12,473 bases of DNA from Armatimonadota bacterium (GTDB lineage Bacteria; Armatimonadota; Zipacnadia; Zipacnadales; FEN-943), in contig JAKORR010000035.1 of assembly GCA_029777735.1 (NCBI GenBank), forward strand, positions 1 to 12,473, read 5' to 3'. Below the pieces are notes generated by a model, which had not been told where the DNA came from, did no database searches, and saw only the letters and a program-made list of their open reading frames with translations. A program made the translations under genes and the position numbers. Below, in pieces: positions 6,098 through 12,473 of this stretch (position 1 is its first letter; each line of letters starts with the position of its first letter).

Positions 6098-7530
6098 ACC
6101 ACGACAGGCACGATGTCGAGGAAAGAGCAGGCCCGGGAGAGGGCCGGCACCTGGTCGCCGTGTATCATGCTGGCGTGATGTACGAACCCTTGCTCCACCA
6201 GGGTACGATAAAGCCGGTCGTGATCGTTGACCTCCACCCAGGCCCAGGTTCCGGCGAGGGTCTCGTCCGAGGGCACTATTTCCCCCCGAGCAATTAGCAT
6301 CTTCCATTCGCCATCGTACTCGGCGAGACGGCAGAAGGTAACGGGGCCAGGCTTGAGCTGGAACTGGTACAACCCTGCCTGGGGGTCGCCCGGCGTAATC
6401 GGCTCCGTTCCGGCCATGTCGCGGCGCGACCGCAGGGCTACGGCACTCGGGTCCCGGGCTAGGCACGGAGGTGCGTTGCCGCAGTGCCAGGCCAAAAGAC
6501 GATTGGGAATCTCGCGATGCTGGATTGTCCAGTCCACGAAATGTGGCAAGTCCTGCCCGAGGGAGGCCTGGTACTGGATCAGCATCGAGAGGGCGCCCAT
6601 CACGTCTGCCTCGCACGCCGTGAGCATATGCCGTCCGGTCAAGCGGCCAAACAGGGCACATAGGGAGATGCCGAAATCGAGCTGAATGCTGTGCCAGCAC
6701 TGCATCGTCAGGGCGGATAGGCCCGACCGCGTCCAGAAGGCTGCTAGAGCCGTCTCCAGCTTCGCTGCCTTGACCAGGTAATCCTCGGCCACAGTAAGGA
6801 TGGCTACCGTGCGGCGAAGGTCTGCCAGGACCTCCTGTACTGCAGGGTCATCATCCTTCAGCTTTCGTGCCTCGGTAAGAATGTCTACTAGGTTCGCATA
6901 GATCACGTTCTGGCCAAACTTGCGAGCCATCGCAATCTCATCATAGGCCACGGTCTCGAAGGTCTGTGGCCGTACACCTACCTGACCAATGCGGGCGTTG
7001 CGCAGGCCCTTCACCACCGCAAGGGCGCGGACGAAGGCCTCTGCCTCTGCCCGGAGGCCAGCCTCGTCAGGGAAGAATATTCCCGCGAAGCGGAAGGGCA
7101 GCCGACGGCGGTGTAGACCCGCCGCCATGGACAGATTGCCGCAGTAGGAATCCGACAGCCGGACCATGCTGGCGTCGGTCGCGGCCGGCGGCTCCTTGGT
7201 GGCATAGAGCAGCACCGGCACCCTCAGCTTCTCTGCGATCTTGGCGGCCGAACGCTCATCGCCAAAATCCAGGGGGCACAGAACGAGGCCGTCGACCCCT
7301 TCGCGCGCGAAGTAGCTGGCGACCGCCTCTGCCTCGTCAAGCGTATGTACGGCACCACAGGCGGTCGCCCCAGTCGCAGGGTCAGGTACGGCGTCCGGCG
7401 GCGCAACTTGCGGGGCTACGACCTGTACTCCAGGCAGCTTCGAGAGTTCTCGAAGGCTCTCGCTGCGCATCTTCTCTGTCCAGTCACTCCAGCGCCTGTA
7501 AGAGGGTACGAAGCCAAGTTTGAGGAGCAT
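6091..7530 (-). CDS. L-fucose isomerase-family (COG2407-type) aldose-ketose isomerase
   Basis: About 480 aa, resembling the L-fucose/D-arabinose isomerase superfamily, which interconverts aldoses and ketoses with a divalent metal. Counting from the GTG at 7539, an N-terminal Rossmann-like half (about 5-190) is followed by the catalytic half. CEADVMGALSMLIQY (309-323) carries the expected metal ligand Glu310, HFVDWTIQH (333-341) carries Asp336, WHCGNAP is at 351-357, and the C-terminal VHHASMIHGD (453-462) supplies the His ligand. All metal positions look intact. The sugar is not predictable; the length is shorter than E. coli FucI (about 590 aa) and fits the COG2407 group. I chose ATG at 7530; an in-frame GTG lies at 7539, and an AAGG at 7546-7543 is badly spaced for both (12 and 3 bases). 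It is first in a two-gene unit with the kinase, behind a 520-bp gap. Confidence 0.88.
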   Translation of the reverse strand: MLLKLGFVPSYRRWSDWTEKMRSESLRELSKLPGVQVVAPQVAPPDAVPDPATGATACGAVHTLDEAEAVASYFAREGVDGLVLCPLDFGDERSAAKIAEKLRVPVLLYATKEPPAATDASMVRLSDSYCGNLSMAAGLHRRRLPFRFAGIFFPDEAGLRAEAEAFVRALAVVKGLRNARIGQVGVRPQTFETVAYDEIAMARKFGQNVIYANLVDILTEARKLKDDDPAVQEVLADLRRTVAILTVAEDYLVKAAKLETALAAFWTRSGLSALTMQCWHSIQLDFGISLCALFGRLTGRHMLTACEADVMGALSMLIQYQASLGQDLPHFVDWTIQHREIPNRLLAWHCGNAPPCLARDPSAVALRSRRDMAGTEPITPGDPQAGLYQFQLKPGPVTFCRLAEYDGEWKMLIARGEIVPSDETLAGTWAWVEVNDHDRLYRTLVEQGFVHHASMIHGDQVPALSRACSFLDIVPVVVE

Positions 7531-7578
7531 TGCTATCACAGGCCTTACAGAACATCAGGCTAGATTGGATTGCAACCC

Positions 7579-7600
7579 ACCAAGGCAAAAGTTGCCTGGT
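7579..7600. promoter_or_regulatory. 22-bp imperfect palindrome upstream of the isomerase, candidate operator
   Basis: Arms AGGCAA (7583-7588) and TTGCCT (7592-7597) flank the 3-base centre AAG, and outer arms ACC (7579-7581) and GGT (7598-7600) continue the symmetry with one unpaired A at 7582. It ends about 50 bp upstream of the isomerase start, the usual place for a LacI- or GntR-type operator. TTGCAA at 7575-7570 (minus strand) lies nearby but lacks a good -10 partner at proper spacing. No regulator gene is visible in the window. Confidence 0.35.
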
Positions 7601-8022
7601 CAGGCCGACCGGGCCTTCTTCAGGAACGTGTGGTCCTTTGTTCACTGCCCTCCGCTGTTTTCTCCGCCGAGACCTCATCGCCGATTGGACATGCCACCTA
7701 TGACGCCTGGCCGCCGGAATCCATGTTTGGCCCTCCTCCAGTGGCCAGCCTTCACTCAGGTAAGCACCCCGACGACACTCCTGCTTGGGTGCTCAGCGCT
7801 GGGAGCGCCGCCTTCAATAGAGTGCTGACGAGCTTTGCCCCGGTGGCCGTTGCGGCGCAGGGCCTAATCCTTGCCTTCTGCTGATGGTGTCCTCCATCGG
7901 CGCGGTTGTGAACGAAGGGCTCATGCCTGTGGTCGGCTGCCATTCCGGGGCGCAGAACTATCGACGGATATGGCCGGCCTGGGCCTTGTGCTGAGCAGCA
8001 TTACCTTACCTTCATCGTCCCG

Positions 8023-8035
8023 CCCCAGATTGGGG
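8023..8035 (-). terminator. Short hairpin behind the glycosidase-like gene
   Basis: CCCCA (8023-8027) and TGGGG (8031-8035) pair across a 3-base loop, starting 27 bases after the stop codon. No T-tract follows on the minus strand, so termination by this hairpin alone is doubtful. Confidence 0.2.
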
Positions 8036-8062
8036 AAACTCCATGAAGGACTTGTCTCTCCT

Positions 8063-11000
8063 CTACGGCCCTGTCTCGCCAAGGGCCAACGCGGCCTTGC
8101 TCAGGGCCTCGCCGAGCTTGCGGCGATGGGCCAGGACCACGGCAGGATCGCGCGTGTATTCGGTCCAGCTTCGTGTCACATCCTCGACATCGCATACGGC
8201 GTCGAGTTGCGCCGCCAGAGCGGTGTTACCGGCCGCGCGCAGCTTCTCGGCCCACTGACTGGCCAATGCCAGGTAGTCGTAGTCCTCGATTCCGTCGCGC
8301 GTGGTCTCCCAGCGCAAGCTGTCCACCGGACCACTCTCACCGGGATATAGCATCGAGCCGTCGGAGTTGCCGCCGGGGTAGGTCAGCGGGTCCTCCCAGG
8401 GGTTCTTCTCCCAATAAGTTATCGCCCAGTACAGGAAGCCGGTGATGCGCTCGCGATGAAACTGCCAGAATAACACGCGCGGGTCGGTGCCGGGATAGTC
8501 CACGCCCCAGATGTTCAGGTAGGGGCTCTGGGCTGAGATACAGACATAGGCCCAGATCTCCTCGCCCGCCTTGCGCCGCTGGTCGAGGTAGATTGGCTCC
8601 ACGCAGTCGGTGTGGGGCACGTGGATGTCCACGTATCCGGCCAGCTCGGCATAGACGGGCTTGCCGGGCTCGATGGGGCGCGACGCACCATAGCCATAGG
8701 TGAGCAAGCGCTTCAGCCGCGGCGCCACGCGATGCACAAAGCCAAAGATTTGCTTCACTTGGTCGAAGTACTTGGCTCCCGGCTCGTCGATAACGTAAAG
8801 GTAGGCTAGGTCTAACCAACCCTTTTCGGCCAGGTGTGCCTCCGTCTGGCGCAGAATCTCGGCGGAAAGACGTGCGTCCGGGGCGTTCTCGTCCAGGTCT
8901 GCTACCTTCCCCCAGCCGCCTTGGATTCGCGCCCAGTACACGTTGAAGGCGTTCAAACCCAGCGCCAAGTAGTGCTCAATCTCGCGGTCAAAGTCGCTCC
9001 AGTCGATGTTGACCTTGTCGCCGTCGACCATGATGCGCGGCGCCGCAACGTTCATGTCGCTAGCGCGGTGGGCCAGCATGTTCTCCCGGTAGGCGATGAG
9101 TAGCTTGTCCAGCGTCGAGCTGCCGATGTGCTCGAAGCCTGGGTTGGGCACTAGCTCCTTGCCCTCGGCGTCTGTGAGACTTGTGCTGTCAAACCATACC
9201 TTGCCGGGACCCTCGAGCCGCAGGTACACCCACACCTTGCGTGGCTCCGTGACTTCGAAGGTCCGCGACACTTCGCGCCAGGCCGTCGAGGCTTCGAGCC
9301 CCTCCCAGCACACGTCACTGATACTGTAGTTGACGGGTGTCTCGTCGCTGTCGGTCCTGTAGGCGAACCGCAGCGTGTAAGCCCCCGGACCTAGGTCCAG
9401 CGCGAACATGTAGGCTGCCCGCGGCGCCTCCTTGCTGCCCTTGCGCCAGTTGGCGCAACTTATCCAGGCGCAGCGCTTGCCCGAGTGAGGGTTCTCCTCA
9501 GTCACGCCGTTGTCAAAGTCTGCCCAGCCAAAGTAGTCTGGTATGCCGCTCATGTCGGCGCCGACCCAGCGGCCCAGGGTCCAACCTGGAGGGTTCTTGC
9601 CGTCCCACACATCGTGGTAACGAGGCAGGTAGCCTGCATTGAGGTTGAAGCAGTTACGCAACAGACTGGCTCGTGGCAGAGCAAAATCCCACACTCTTAC
9701 GGACAACTTCAGCGGCCAGGGCTTACGGCCTTTGGGCTGCACGACGAGCTGGCCCTCGTAGGAGCCGGGCGTCTGGTCGGCGGGAGCGTGGACCGTGAGC
9801 AGGAGAGGCAGGAAACCCGACTCGGCGACTTGCTGAGGCTCATAGTCCACCAGTGGGTCGGGCAGAAGGCCCGGCTTCAGCGGAGCGCGTCCGGACGACT
9901 GCTGCACGTTGACGTAGGCAATGCGGCGGAGTCTCAACTGGTCCTTGCCCAACACGGCGCCGCCTGGACCACGCAGGTCGCGCACCTCGATCTGTACGTC
10001 CTCCAACCTGTCGCCGAGCGAGACCACGACGATCTGCGTGCCCTCATACTCGTTGCGGGCCAACTCGACGCGGGCCTCACGCGCGGCCTCGCCCGCGTAG
10101 GCTTCGTAGGCCGGGATCTTGCGCATTGGACTCTCGACACAGACCGCCCAGCCTTCGTCGCCGGTGATCTGCCGTGCCTGTTCGGCTAGCGCGACGCGCG
10201 AAGCTAGACGCTGGCCCTTGGCGAGGTCCGAATCCAGAGCCTGCCTGTCGGCTTCGATCTGCCGTAGGGCCGCGGCATCGGCGCCTGGCAAACGCTCGCG
10301 AAGCTGAGCAATGGCCCGCTCCAGGCGACGGCCGATCAGCCGCGCACGAGCCGCTAGAGTTCCCTCTTCCCTGAGGGACGCAAGCGCCTGGGCTTGGGTC
10401 TCCATCTCCGACACCCGAGAGAGGAGTCCCGCGCGGACCACAGGGCTGAAGTCCACCTGAAGACCTTCAAGTCTCCCGAAGCTTTCAGGCTCGTGGAAGG
10501 AGCTCTTGCAGGGCGCCCAGGAGCTGGTCTCCGATCCCCCAGGGCTGTGGCGGCAGAAGTTGACACGCCAGGTCGAGCCGGTGGCGGGAGTCAAAGGAAG
10601 GCCGCTCCATGGGATCGCCAGTTCCGCCTCCCAGCCCCCGCCGCGTTGTACGGCGCCGGCTTGCCACGTCGTGTTCCATTCCCAGTCCTGCACCAGCTCA
10701 TCTTGCATGCTGCCGGCGGCGTTGACTATGAAGTGAAGATACTGCTGGGGCTGGGTGGCGTCGGGCGCCAGGAAAAGCTCCACGCACTCATCCATATAAA
10801 CTTGCCCATCGCGCGGGCGAGCGCCTGCTTGTACCGTTGCGCCAGCGGCTATCGCACACACGTAGGACACATACAGTTTTCGGTCGTCATACAGCACCCG
10901 TACTTCCGTCTGCCCCTTGGCCAGATCGCTCTTGCCCAGTAGAGTGAAGCCCTCCTGGGGCTGAACCGCGGCCCATGCTGGGTCATCGGTCACACGGCCG

Positions 11001-11119
11001 TCCACGGAAGGAGGGCGCGCTGCTCTCTGCGCGGTGAGCTCGGGCGGCTTGGCGGCCGCGAAGGCGGTGGTAACAGACACAAGTACCGCGAGACAGAGCA
11101 TGATAAGTGCGAATCTCAT
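8063..11119 (-). CDS. Exported multidomain glycosidase-like protein (CBM9-like, coiled coil, GH123/DUF4091-like barrel)
   Basis: A 1018-aa protein with a signal peptide (about 1-22, hydrophobic core ending TTAFA). Residues 27-224 look like a CBM9-like sugar-binding sandwich (SVDGRVTDDPAW, DECVELFLAP, WEAELAIPWSGL). An Ala/Arg/Leu/Glu-rich coiled coil spans about 230-316. Residues 325-480 form the beta-domain seen before GH123 barrels. The barrel seems to start at LLRNCFNLN (486-494), is interrupted by a beta-rich module (about 545-665) and resumes at MLAHR (681-685). VIDEP (776-780) supplies Asp778-Glu779, the adjacent acid pair of GH123 beta-N-acetylgalactosaminidases. LYWAITYWEKNPW (896-908), SDGSMLYPG and RWETTRDGIEDYDYL are DUF4091 hallmarks. 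The likely role is cleavage of an N-acetylated glycan outside the cytoplasm; the specificity is inferred. The ATG at 11119 has a perfect AGGAGG 8 bases upstream. It lies 231 bp after the HEAT gene. Confidence 0.9.
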   Translation of the reverse strand: MRFALIMLCLAVLVSVTTAFAAAKPPELTAQRAARPPSVDGRVTDDPAWAAVQPQEGFTLLGKSDLAKGQTEVRVLYDDRKLYVSYVCAIAAGATVQAGARPRDGQVYMDECVELFLAPDATQPQQYLHFIVNAAGSMQDELVQDWEWNTTWQAGAVQRGGGWEAELAIPWSGLPLTPATGSTWRVNFCRHSPGGSETSSWAPCKSSFHEPESFGRLEGLQVDFSPVVRAGLLSRVSEMETQAQALASLREEGTLAARARLIGRRLERAIAQLRERLPGADAAALRQIEADRQALDSDLAKGQRLASRVALAEQARQITGDEGWAVCVESPMRKIPAYEAYAGEAAREARVELARNEYEGTQIVVVSLGDRLEDVQIEVRDLRGPGGAVLGKDQLRLRRIAYVNVQQSSGRAPLKPGLLPDPLVDYEPQQVAESGFLPLLLTVHAPADQTPGSYEGQLVVQPKGRKPWPLKLSVRVWDFALPRASLLRNCFNLNAGYLPRYHDVWDGKNPPGWTLGRWVGADMSGIPDYFGWADFDNGVTEENPHSGKRCAWISCANWRKGSKEAPRAAYMFALDLGPGAYTLRFAYRTDSDETPVNYSISDVCWEGLEASTAWREVSRTFEVTEPRKVWVYLRLEGPGKVWFDSTSLTDAEGKELVPNPGFEHIGSSTLDKLLIAYRENMLAHRASDMNVAAPRIMVDGDKVNIDWSDFDREIEHYLALGLNAFNVYWARIQGGWGKVADLDENAPDARLSAEILRQTEAHLAEKGWLDLAYLYVIDEPGAKYFDQVKQIFGFVHRVAPRLKRLLTYGYGASRPIEPGKPVYAELAGYVDIHVPHTDCVEPIYLDQRRKAGEEIWAYVCISAQSPYLNIWGVDYPGTDPRVLFWQFHRERITGFLYWAITYWEKNPWEDPLTYPGGNSDGSMLYPGESGPVDSLRWETTRDGIEDYDYLALASQWAEKLRAAGNTALAAQLDAVCDVEDVTRSWTEYTRDPAVVLAHRRKLGEALSKAALALGETGP
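8067..8087 (-). terminator. Hairpin at the very end of the glycosidase-like gene
   Basis: GGCCCT (8067-8072) and AGGGCC (8082-8087) pair across 9 bases, ending just before the TAG stop (8065-8063). The stem is GC-rich but lies within the coding sequence and lacks a T-tract, so it could arise from codon use alone. Confidence 0.15.
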
Positions 11120-11162
11120 GACAGATCCCTCCTACATGCCTCGGAGCGCCCGAGGGTGTTTA

Positions 11163-11178
11163 CCGTTGGTACCTTCGG
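11163..11178. promoter_or_regulatory. Imperfect palindrome, candidate operator of the glycosidase-like gene
   Basis: CCGTTGGTACCTTCGG has symmetric CCG/CGG ends and a perfect GGTACC centre, with two mismatched base pairs (TT against TT) between them. It lies about 45-60 bp upstream of the ATG, downstream of the proposed -10, where a bound repressor would block transcription. The role is inferred. Confidence 0.25.
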
Positions 11179-11220
11179 CAGTCAGCACCGCGATCCTTTG
11201 CTTGTCGCCCTGGGGGTAGA

Positions 11221-11238
11221 GGCGTAGACGCCATTACA
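11221..11238 (-). promoter_or_regulatory. Possible -10 box with overlapping palindrome
   Basis: The minus strand reads TGTAAT at 11238-11233 (five of six bases of TATAAT), directly followed by GGCGTCTACGCC (11232-11221), a palindrome with 5-bp arms. Transcription would start within the palindrome. The -35 position at 17-bp spacing (CGGCCC) is poor, so an activator or another sigma factor would be needed, or the match is chance. Confidence 0.25.
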
Positions 11239-11297
11239 CCCACGCTGCTCCGCACGGGCCGACGCTGGGCCCCCACGAGCCAACGATAGACCCCTTC

Positions 11298-11330
11298 AGG
11301 TGCCTCTTCGCGGCCCCGGCGAGCGCACCT
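11298..11330 (-). terminator. GC-rich hairpin behind the HEAT-repeat gene
   Basis: AGGTGC (11298-11303) pairs perfectly with GCACCT (11325-11330), and CTC/GAG plus GC/GC pairs extend the stem inward with small bulges. It starts 20 bases after the HEAT-gene stop codon, a normal terminator position, but no run of T follows on the minus strand. It may act as a 3' stabilising hairpin or a weak terminator. Confidence 0.35.
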
Positions 11331-11350
11331 CTCTCCGACCGCTGGTGTGC

Positions 11351-12473
11351 CTAGTTGCCCTTCTGTGCGCTACCGGACGACTTGCTAGCGCGAGAAGAGG
11401 CGGGCACCTTGCTCCGAGAGGTCCGGGTCTTGGCCGGTTGGGAGGTGGATTTCGATGACGTTTCGGTCTTGGCGGCACTCCGCCGCCGGGCAGTAGGGGC
11501 TTCAGGTTCCGGAGGCTTCTCGCCCTTGGTGGAGGTTTGGGGCTGCGAGGACTTCTCGGGCTTGGTGGAAGCTTCACGCTTGGGAGAAGATTTTGTCGCC
11601 TTGGTCGAAGCCGATGTCTTTTTGTCGGTAGTTCCCGTCTTTGAGGGGCGACTGGAATCCCTGGCGGATTTCGTAGCCACGGGTCCGGAGGCAGGAGCCG
11701 AGCTTTCAGCCGTCGTGGGCTCTTGTTTTCTGGACGTTGCCACCGGTGCCGGCAGCATCTCCAACGCCTGCTGAGCTGCGGTTTGGACCATGTCGTCGGA
11801 ATCACTTAGGCACGCCTGGATAGCCTCACGGGCTTCCGCCGCACCGAGCCGGGCCAGCGCCAGGATGGCCTCGCGCCTAACGTTGGGCCGCCAATCGCGC
11901 AGGGCCTCCATCAGCCGCTTGACTACGGTTGGCGTGGGCTTACCCACGGCGCCAAGGCCGCGCGCGGCGTGCATCCGCACACTCCACTCAGTGTCGTCGA
12001 GGGCTTGGCGCAGAGGCGGGATGCACTCGGCGCGTGCTAGATCAGCCAGGCCACTGACAGCCGAGAGTCTAGTCACCCAGTCGGGATCGCGGATAGCGCC
12101 CACGAGGGGCTTGATAGCCTTGGCCGAGCCTGTCATCGCCAGACCCTGCGCAGCGGCGCAGCGCACAGAGGCATCGGGATGCTTTAAGAGTTTCACCAGA
12201 TGGGGGATGGCGGCCTGTGACTTCAACTTGCCGAGAGCAAGGGCAGCGTGGTGTATCACGCGCTCGTTCTCATCGGCGAGGGCCTTGATGAGGGCGGGCG
12301 AGGCCGTGCCGTCCCCAATCTCGCCGAGCACTTCAGCGGCATAGCGCCGAGCTGTCGCGTCGGGGTGCTTCAGCAACTCGACGAGGTTCTTCACGGCTGG
12401 CTTGCCGATCTGGGCCAGCGAGTGGGCCGCCGTGGAGCGCACATCTTCGCTGCCGATAGTCAGGGCTTCCACC
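11351..12473 (-). CDS. HEAT-repeat protein with basic Ser/Thr/Lys-rich tail (5' end outside the window)
   Basis: The visible 373 codons contain about seven PBS-lyase-type HEAT repeats of about 31 residues (roughly 8-240). Each has the pattern of two helices with a D/H-P-D-x-x-V/A-R turn and A-A-x-x-L-G (for example KHPDATARRYAAEVLG at 35-50 and KHPDASVRCAAAQGLA at 97-112). Such solenoids are protein-binding scaffolds. Residues 241-373 are a disordered Ser/Thr/Lys/Pro/Ala tail with many basic residues and three copies of a 12-13 residue unit. The frame is open to the window edge; the GTG at 12472 is probably an internal Val, so more repeats or another domain should lie upstream. No signal peptide is visible because the N-terminus is missing. 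The stop is at 11351-11353, 231 bp before the glycosidase gene. A functional link to sugar breakdown is not evident. Confidence 0.88.
   Translation of the reverse strand, partial: VEALTIGSEDVRSTAAHSLAQIGKPAVKNLVELLKHPDATARRYAAEVLGEIGDGTASPALIKALADENERVIHHAALALGKLKSQAAIPHLVKLLKHPDASVRCAAAQGLAMTGSAKAIKPLVGAIRDPDWVTRLSAVSGLADLARAECIPPLRQALDDTEWSVRMHAARGLGAVGKPTPTVVKRLMEALRDWRPNVRREAILALARLGAAEAREAIQACLSDSDDMVQTAAQQALEMLPAPVATSRKQEPTTAESSAPASGPVATKSARDSSRPSKTGTTDKKTSASTKATKSSPKREASTKPEKSSQPQTSTKGEKPPEPEAPTARRRSAAKTETSSKSTSQPAKTRTSRSKVPASSRASKSSGSAQKGN
11498..11608 (-). repeat. Degenerate 36-39 bp repeats coding for STK units in the HEAT protein tail
   Basis: CTTGGTSGA recurs on the plus strand at 11525, 11561 and 11600. 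The units translate on the minus strand as STKATKSSPKRE, STKPEKSSQPQT and STKGEKPPEPEA, beginning at residues 289, 302 and 314. The 12-13 residue period with conserved STK and a following Lys suggests tail growth by internal duplication. No function is known for the units. Confidence 0.5.

Larger units (their letters stand above)
7540..8062. other. Long intergenic stretch, no convincing gene
   Basis: About 520 bp between the start of the isomerase and the stop of the glycosidase-like gene. Several open frames of 60-160 codons exist on both strands, but their translations are low-complexity, match no family I recognise and mostly run antisense into flanking genes. I see no tRNA-like or other recognisable RNA. 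The stretch should contain the promoter of the isomerase-kinase unit (a palindrome at 7579-7600 is listed) and the 3' end of the glycosidase transcript (hairpins at 8023-8035 and 8067-8087). Confidence 0.5.
11120..11350. other. Promoter-type gap upstream of the glycosidase-like gene
   Basis: 231 bp with no gene. From the HEAT side it holds a long hairpin (11298-11330), then a TGTAAT hexamer (minus strand, 11238-11233) followed at once by a GGCGT/ACGCC palindrome (11221-11232), then CCGTTGGTACCTTCGG (11163-11178), and finally AGGAGG at 11133-11128 before the ATG. The order hairpin, -10, palindromes, ribosome site suggests that the glycosidase has its own regulated promoter. Confidence 0.4.

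Noticed and set aside
6083..6700. Minus-strand open frame of 205 codons overlapping the isomerase
   Set aside because: It runs in another frame inside the isomerase gene and is Arg/Pro/Gly-rich; the isomerase frame carries the metal-ligand motifs.
7570..7884. Plus-strand open frame of 104 codons in the long gap
   Set aside because: There is no ribosome site, the composition is low-complexity with no hydrophobic or domain pattern, and the orientation opposes all neighbours. A small gene cannot be fully excluded.
8023..8035. Perfect 5-bp hairpin as a definite intrinsic terminator
   Set aside because: No T-tract follows on the transcribed strand; kept only as a weak candidate.
8063..8350. Plus-strand open frame 7871-8350 (159 codons) as an antisense gene
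   Set aside because: Most of it is antisense to the conserved C-terminal part of the glycosidase-like gene, it matches no family I recognise and has no ribosome site.
9485..10189. Plus-strand open frame of 234 codons
   Set aside because: It lies fully antisense to the glycosidase-like gene; long antisense frames are common opposite GC-rich genes, and the translation shows no domain.
11296..11805. Minus-strand open frame of 169 Pro/Arg-rich codons over the HEAT protein tail
   Set aside because: It is a shifted-frame reading of the low-complexity tail region; the HEAT frame is continuous from well-formed repeats into the tail.
1..12473. CRISPR array, tRNA, insertion sequence or attachment site
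   Set aside because: No regularly spaced repeats, cloverleaf-type sequence, transposase frame or terminal inverted repeats were seen on either strand.

Overview
The window is a GC-rich (roughly 60% by eye) bacterial segment in which every gene I can support lies on the minus strand, so transcription runs from high to low coordinates. The mix of a secreted DUF4091/GH123-like glycosidase with a CBM9-like domain, a Gfo/Idh/MocA oxidoreductase, an enolase-superfamily dehydratase and a HEAT-repeat protein suggests a polysaccharide-degrading, largely uncultured lineage such as Armatimonadota, Planctomycetota or a relative. That placement is inference from gene content; no ribosomal or other marker gene is present.

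Layout in transcription order. 12473-11351: the C-terminal part of a HEAT-repeat protein with a long basic Ser/Thr/Lys tail, cut by the window edge. 11119-8063: a 1018-aa exported multidomain protein (signal peptide, CBM9-like domain, coiled coil, beta-sandwich, GH123/DUF4091-like barrel with a second beta-rich module inserted). A gap of about 520 bp without a convincing gene follows. 7530-5142: an L-fucose-isomerase-family protein and a PfkB sugar kinase, 4 bp apart, the kinase starting at GTG with its ribosome site inside the end of the isomerase. 4947-282: after a 194-bp gap rich in small palindromes come an enolase-superfamily sugar-acid dehydratase, an aldehyde dehydrogenase, a Gfo/Idh/MocA oxidoreductase and a NagB-fold (glucosamine-6-phosphate deaminase-like) protein, with gaps of 77, 64 and 40 bp. 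At the low edge, a strong Shine-Dalgarno and ATG at base 11 suggest another minus-strand gene leaving the window.

Taken together this looks like a carbohydrate catabolic locus: an exported glycosidase attacks a glycan, perhaps one with N-acetylgalactosamine; an isomerase and kinase handle one sugar branch; and a dehydrogenase, dehydratase and aldehyde dehydrogenase form what looks like a non-phosphorylative oxidative branch. No transporter, regulator, lactonase or aldolase is visible, so the pathway is incomplete here. The most unusual protein is the NagB-like one: the fold signatures are plain, but a catalytic Asp is Cys and the residues that normally hold the 6-phosphate look absent, which suggests a different substrate or chemistry. 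Several small palindromes and one perfect tandem 11-mer sit in the gaps upstream of genes and are candidate operators. No tRNA, rRNA, CRISPR array, insertion sequence or phage element was seen.
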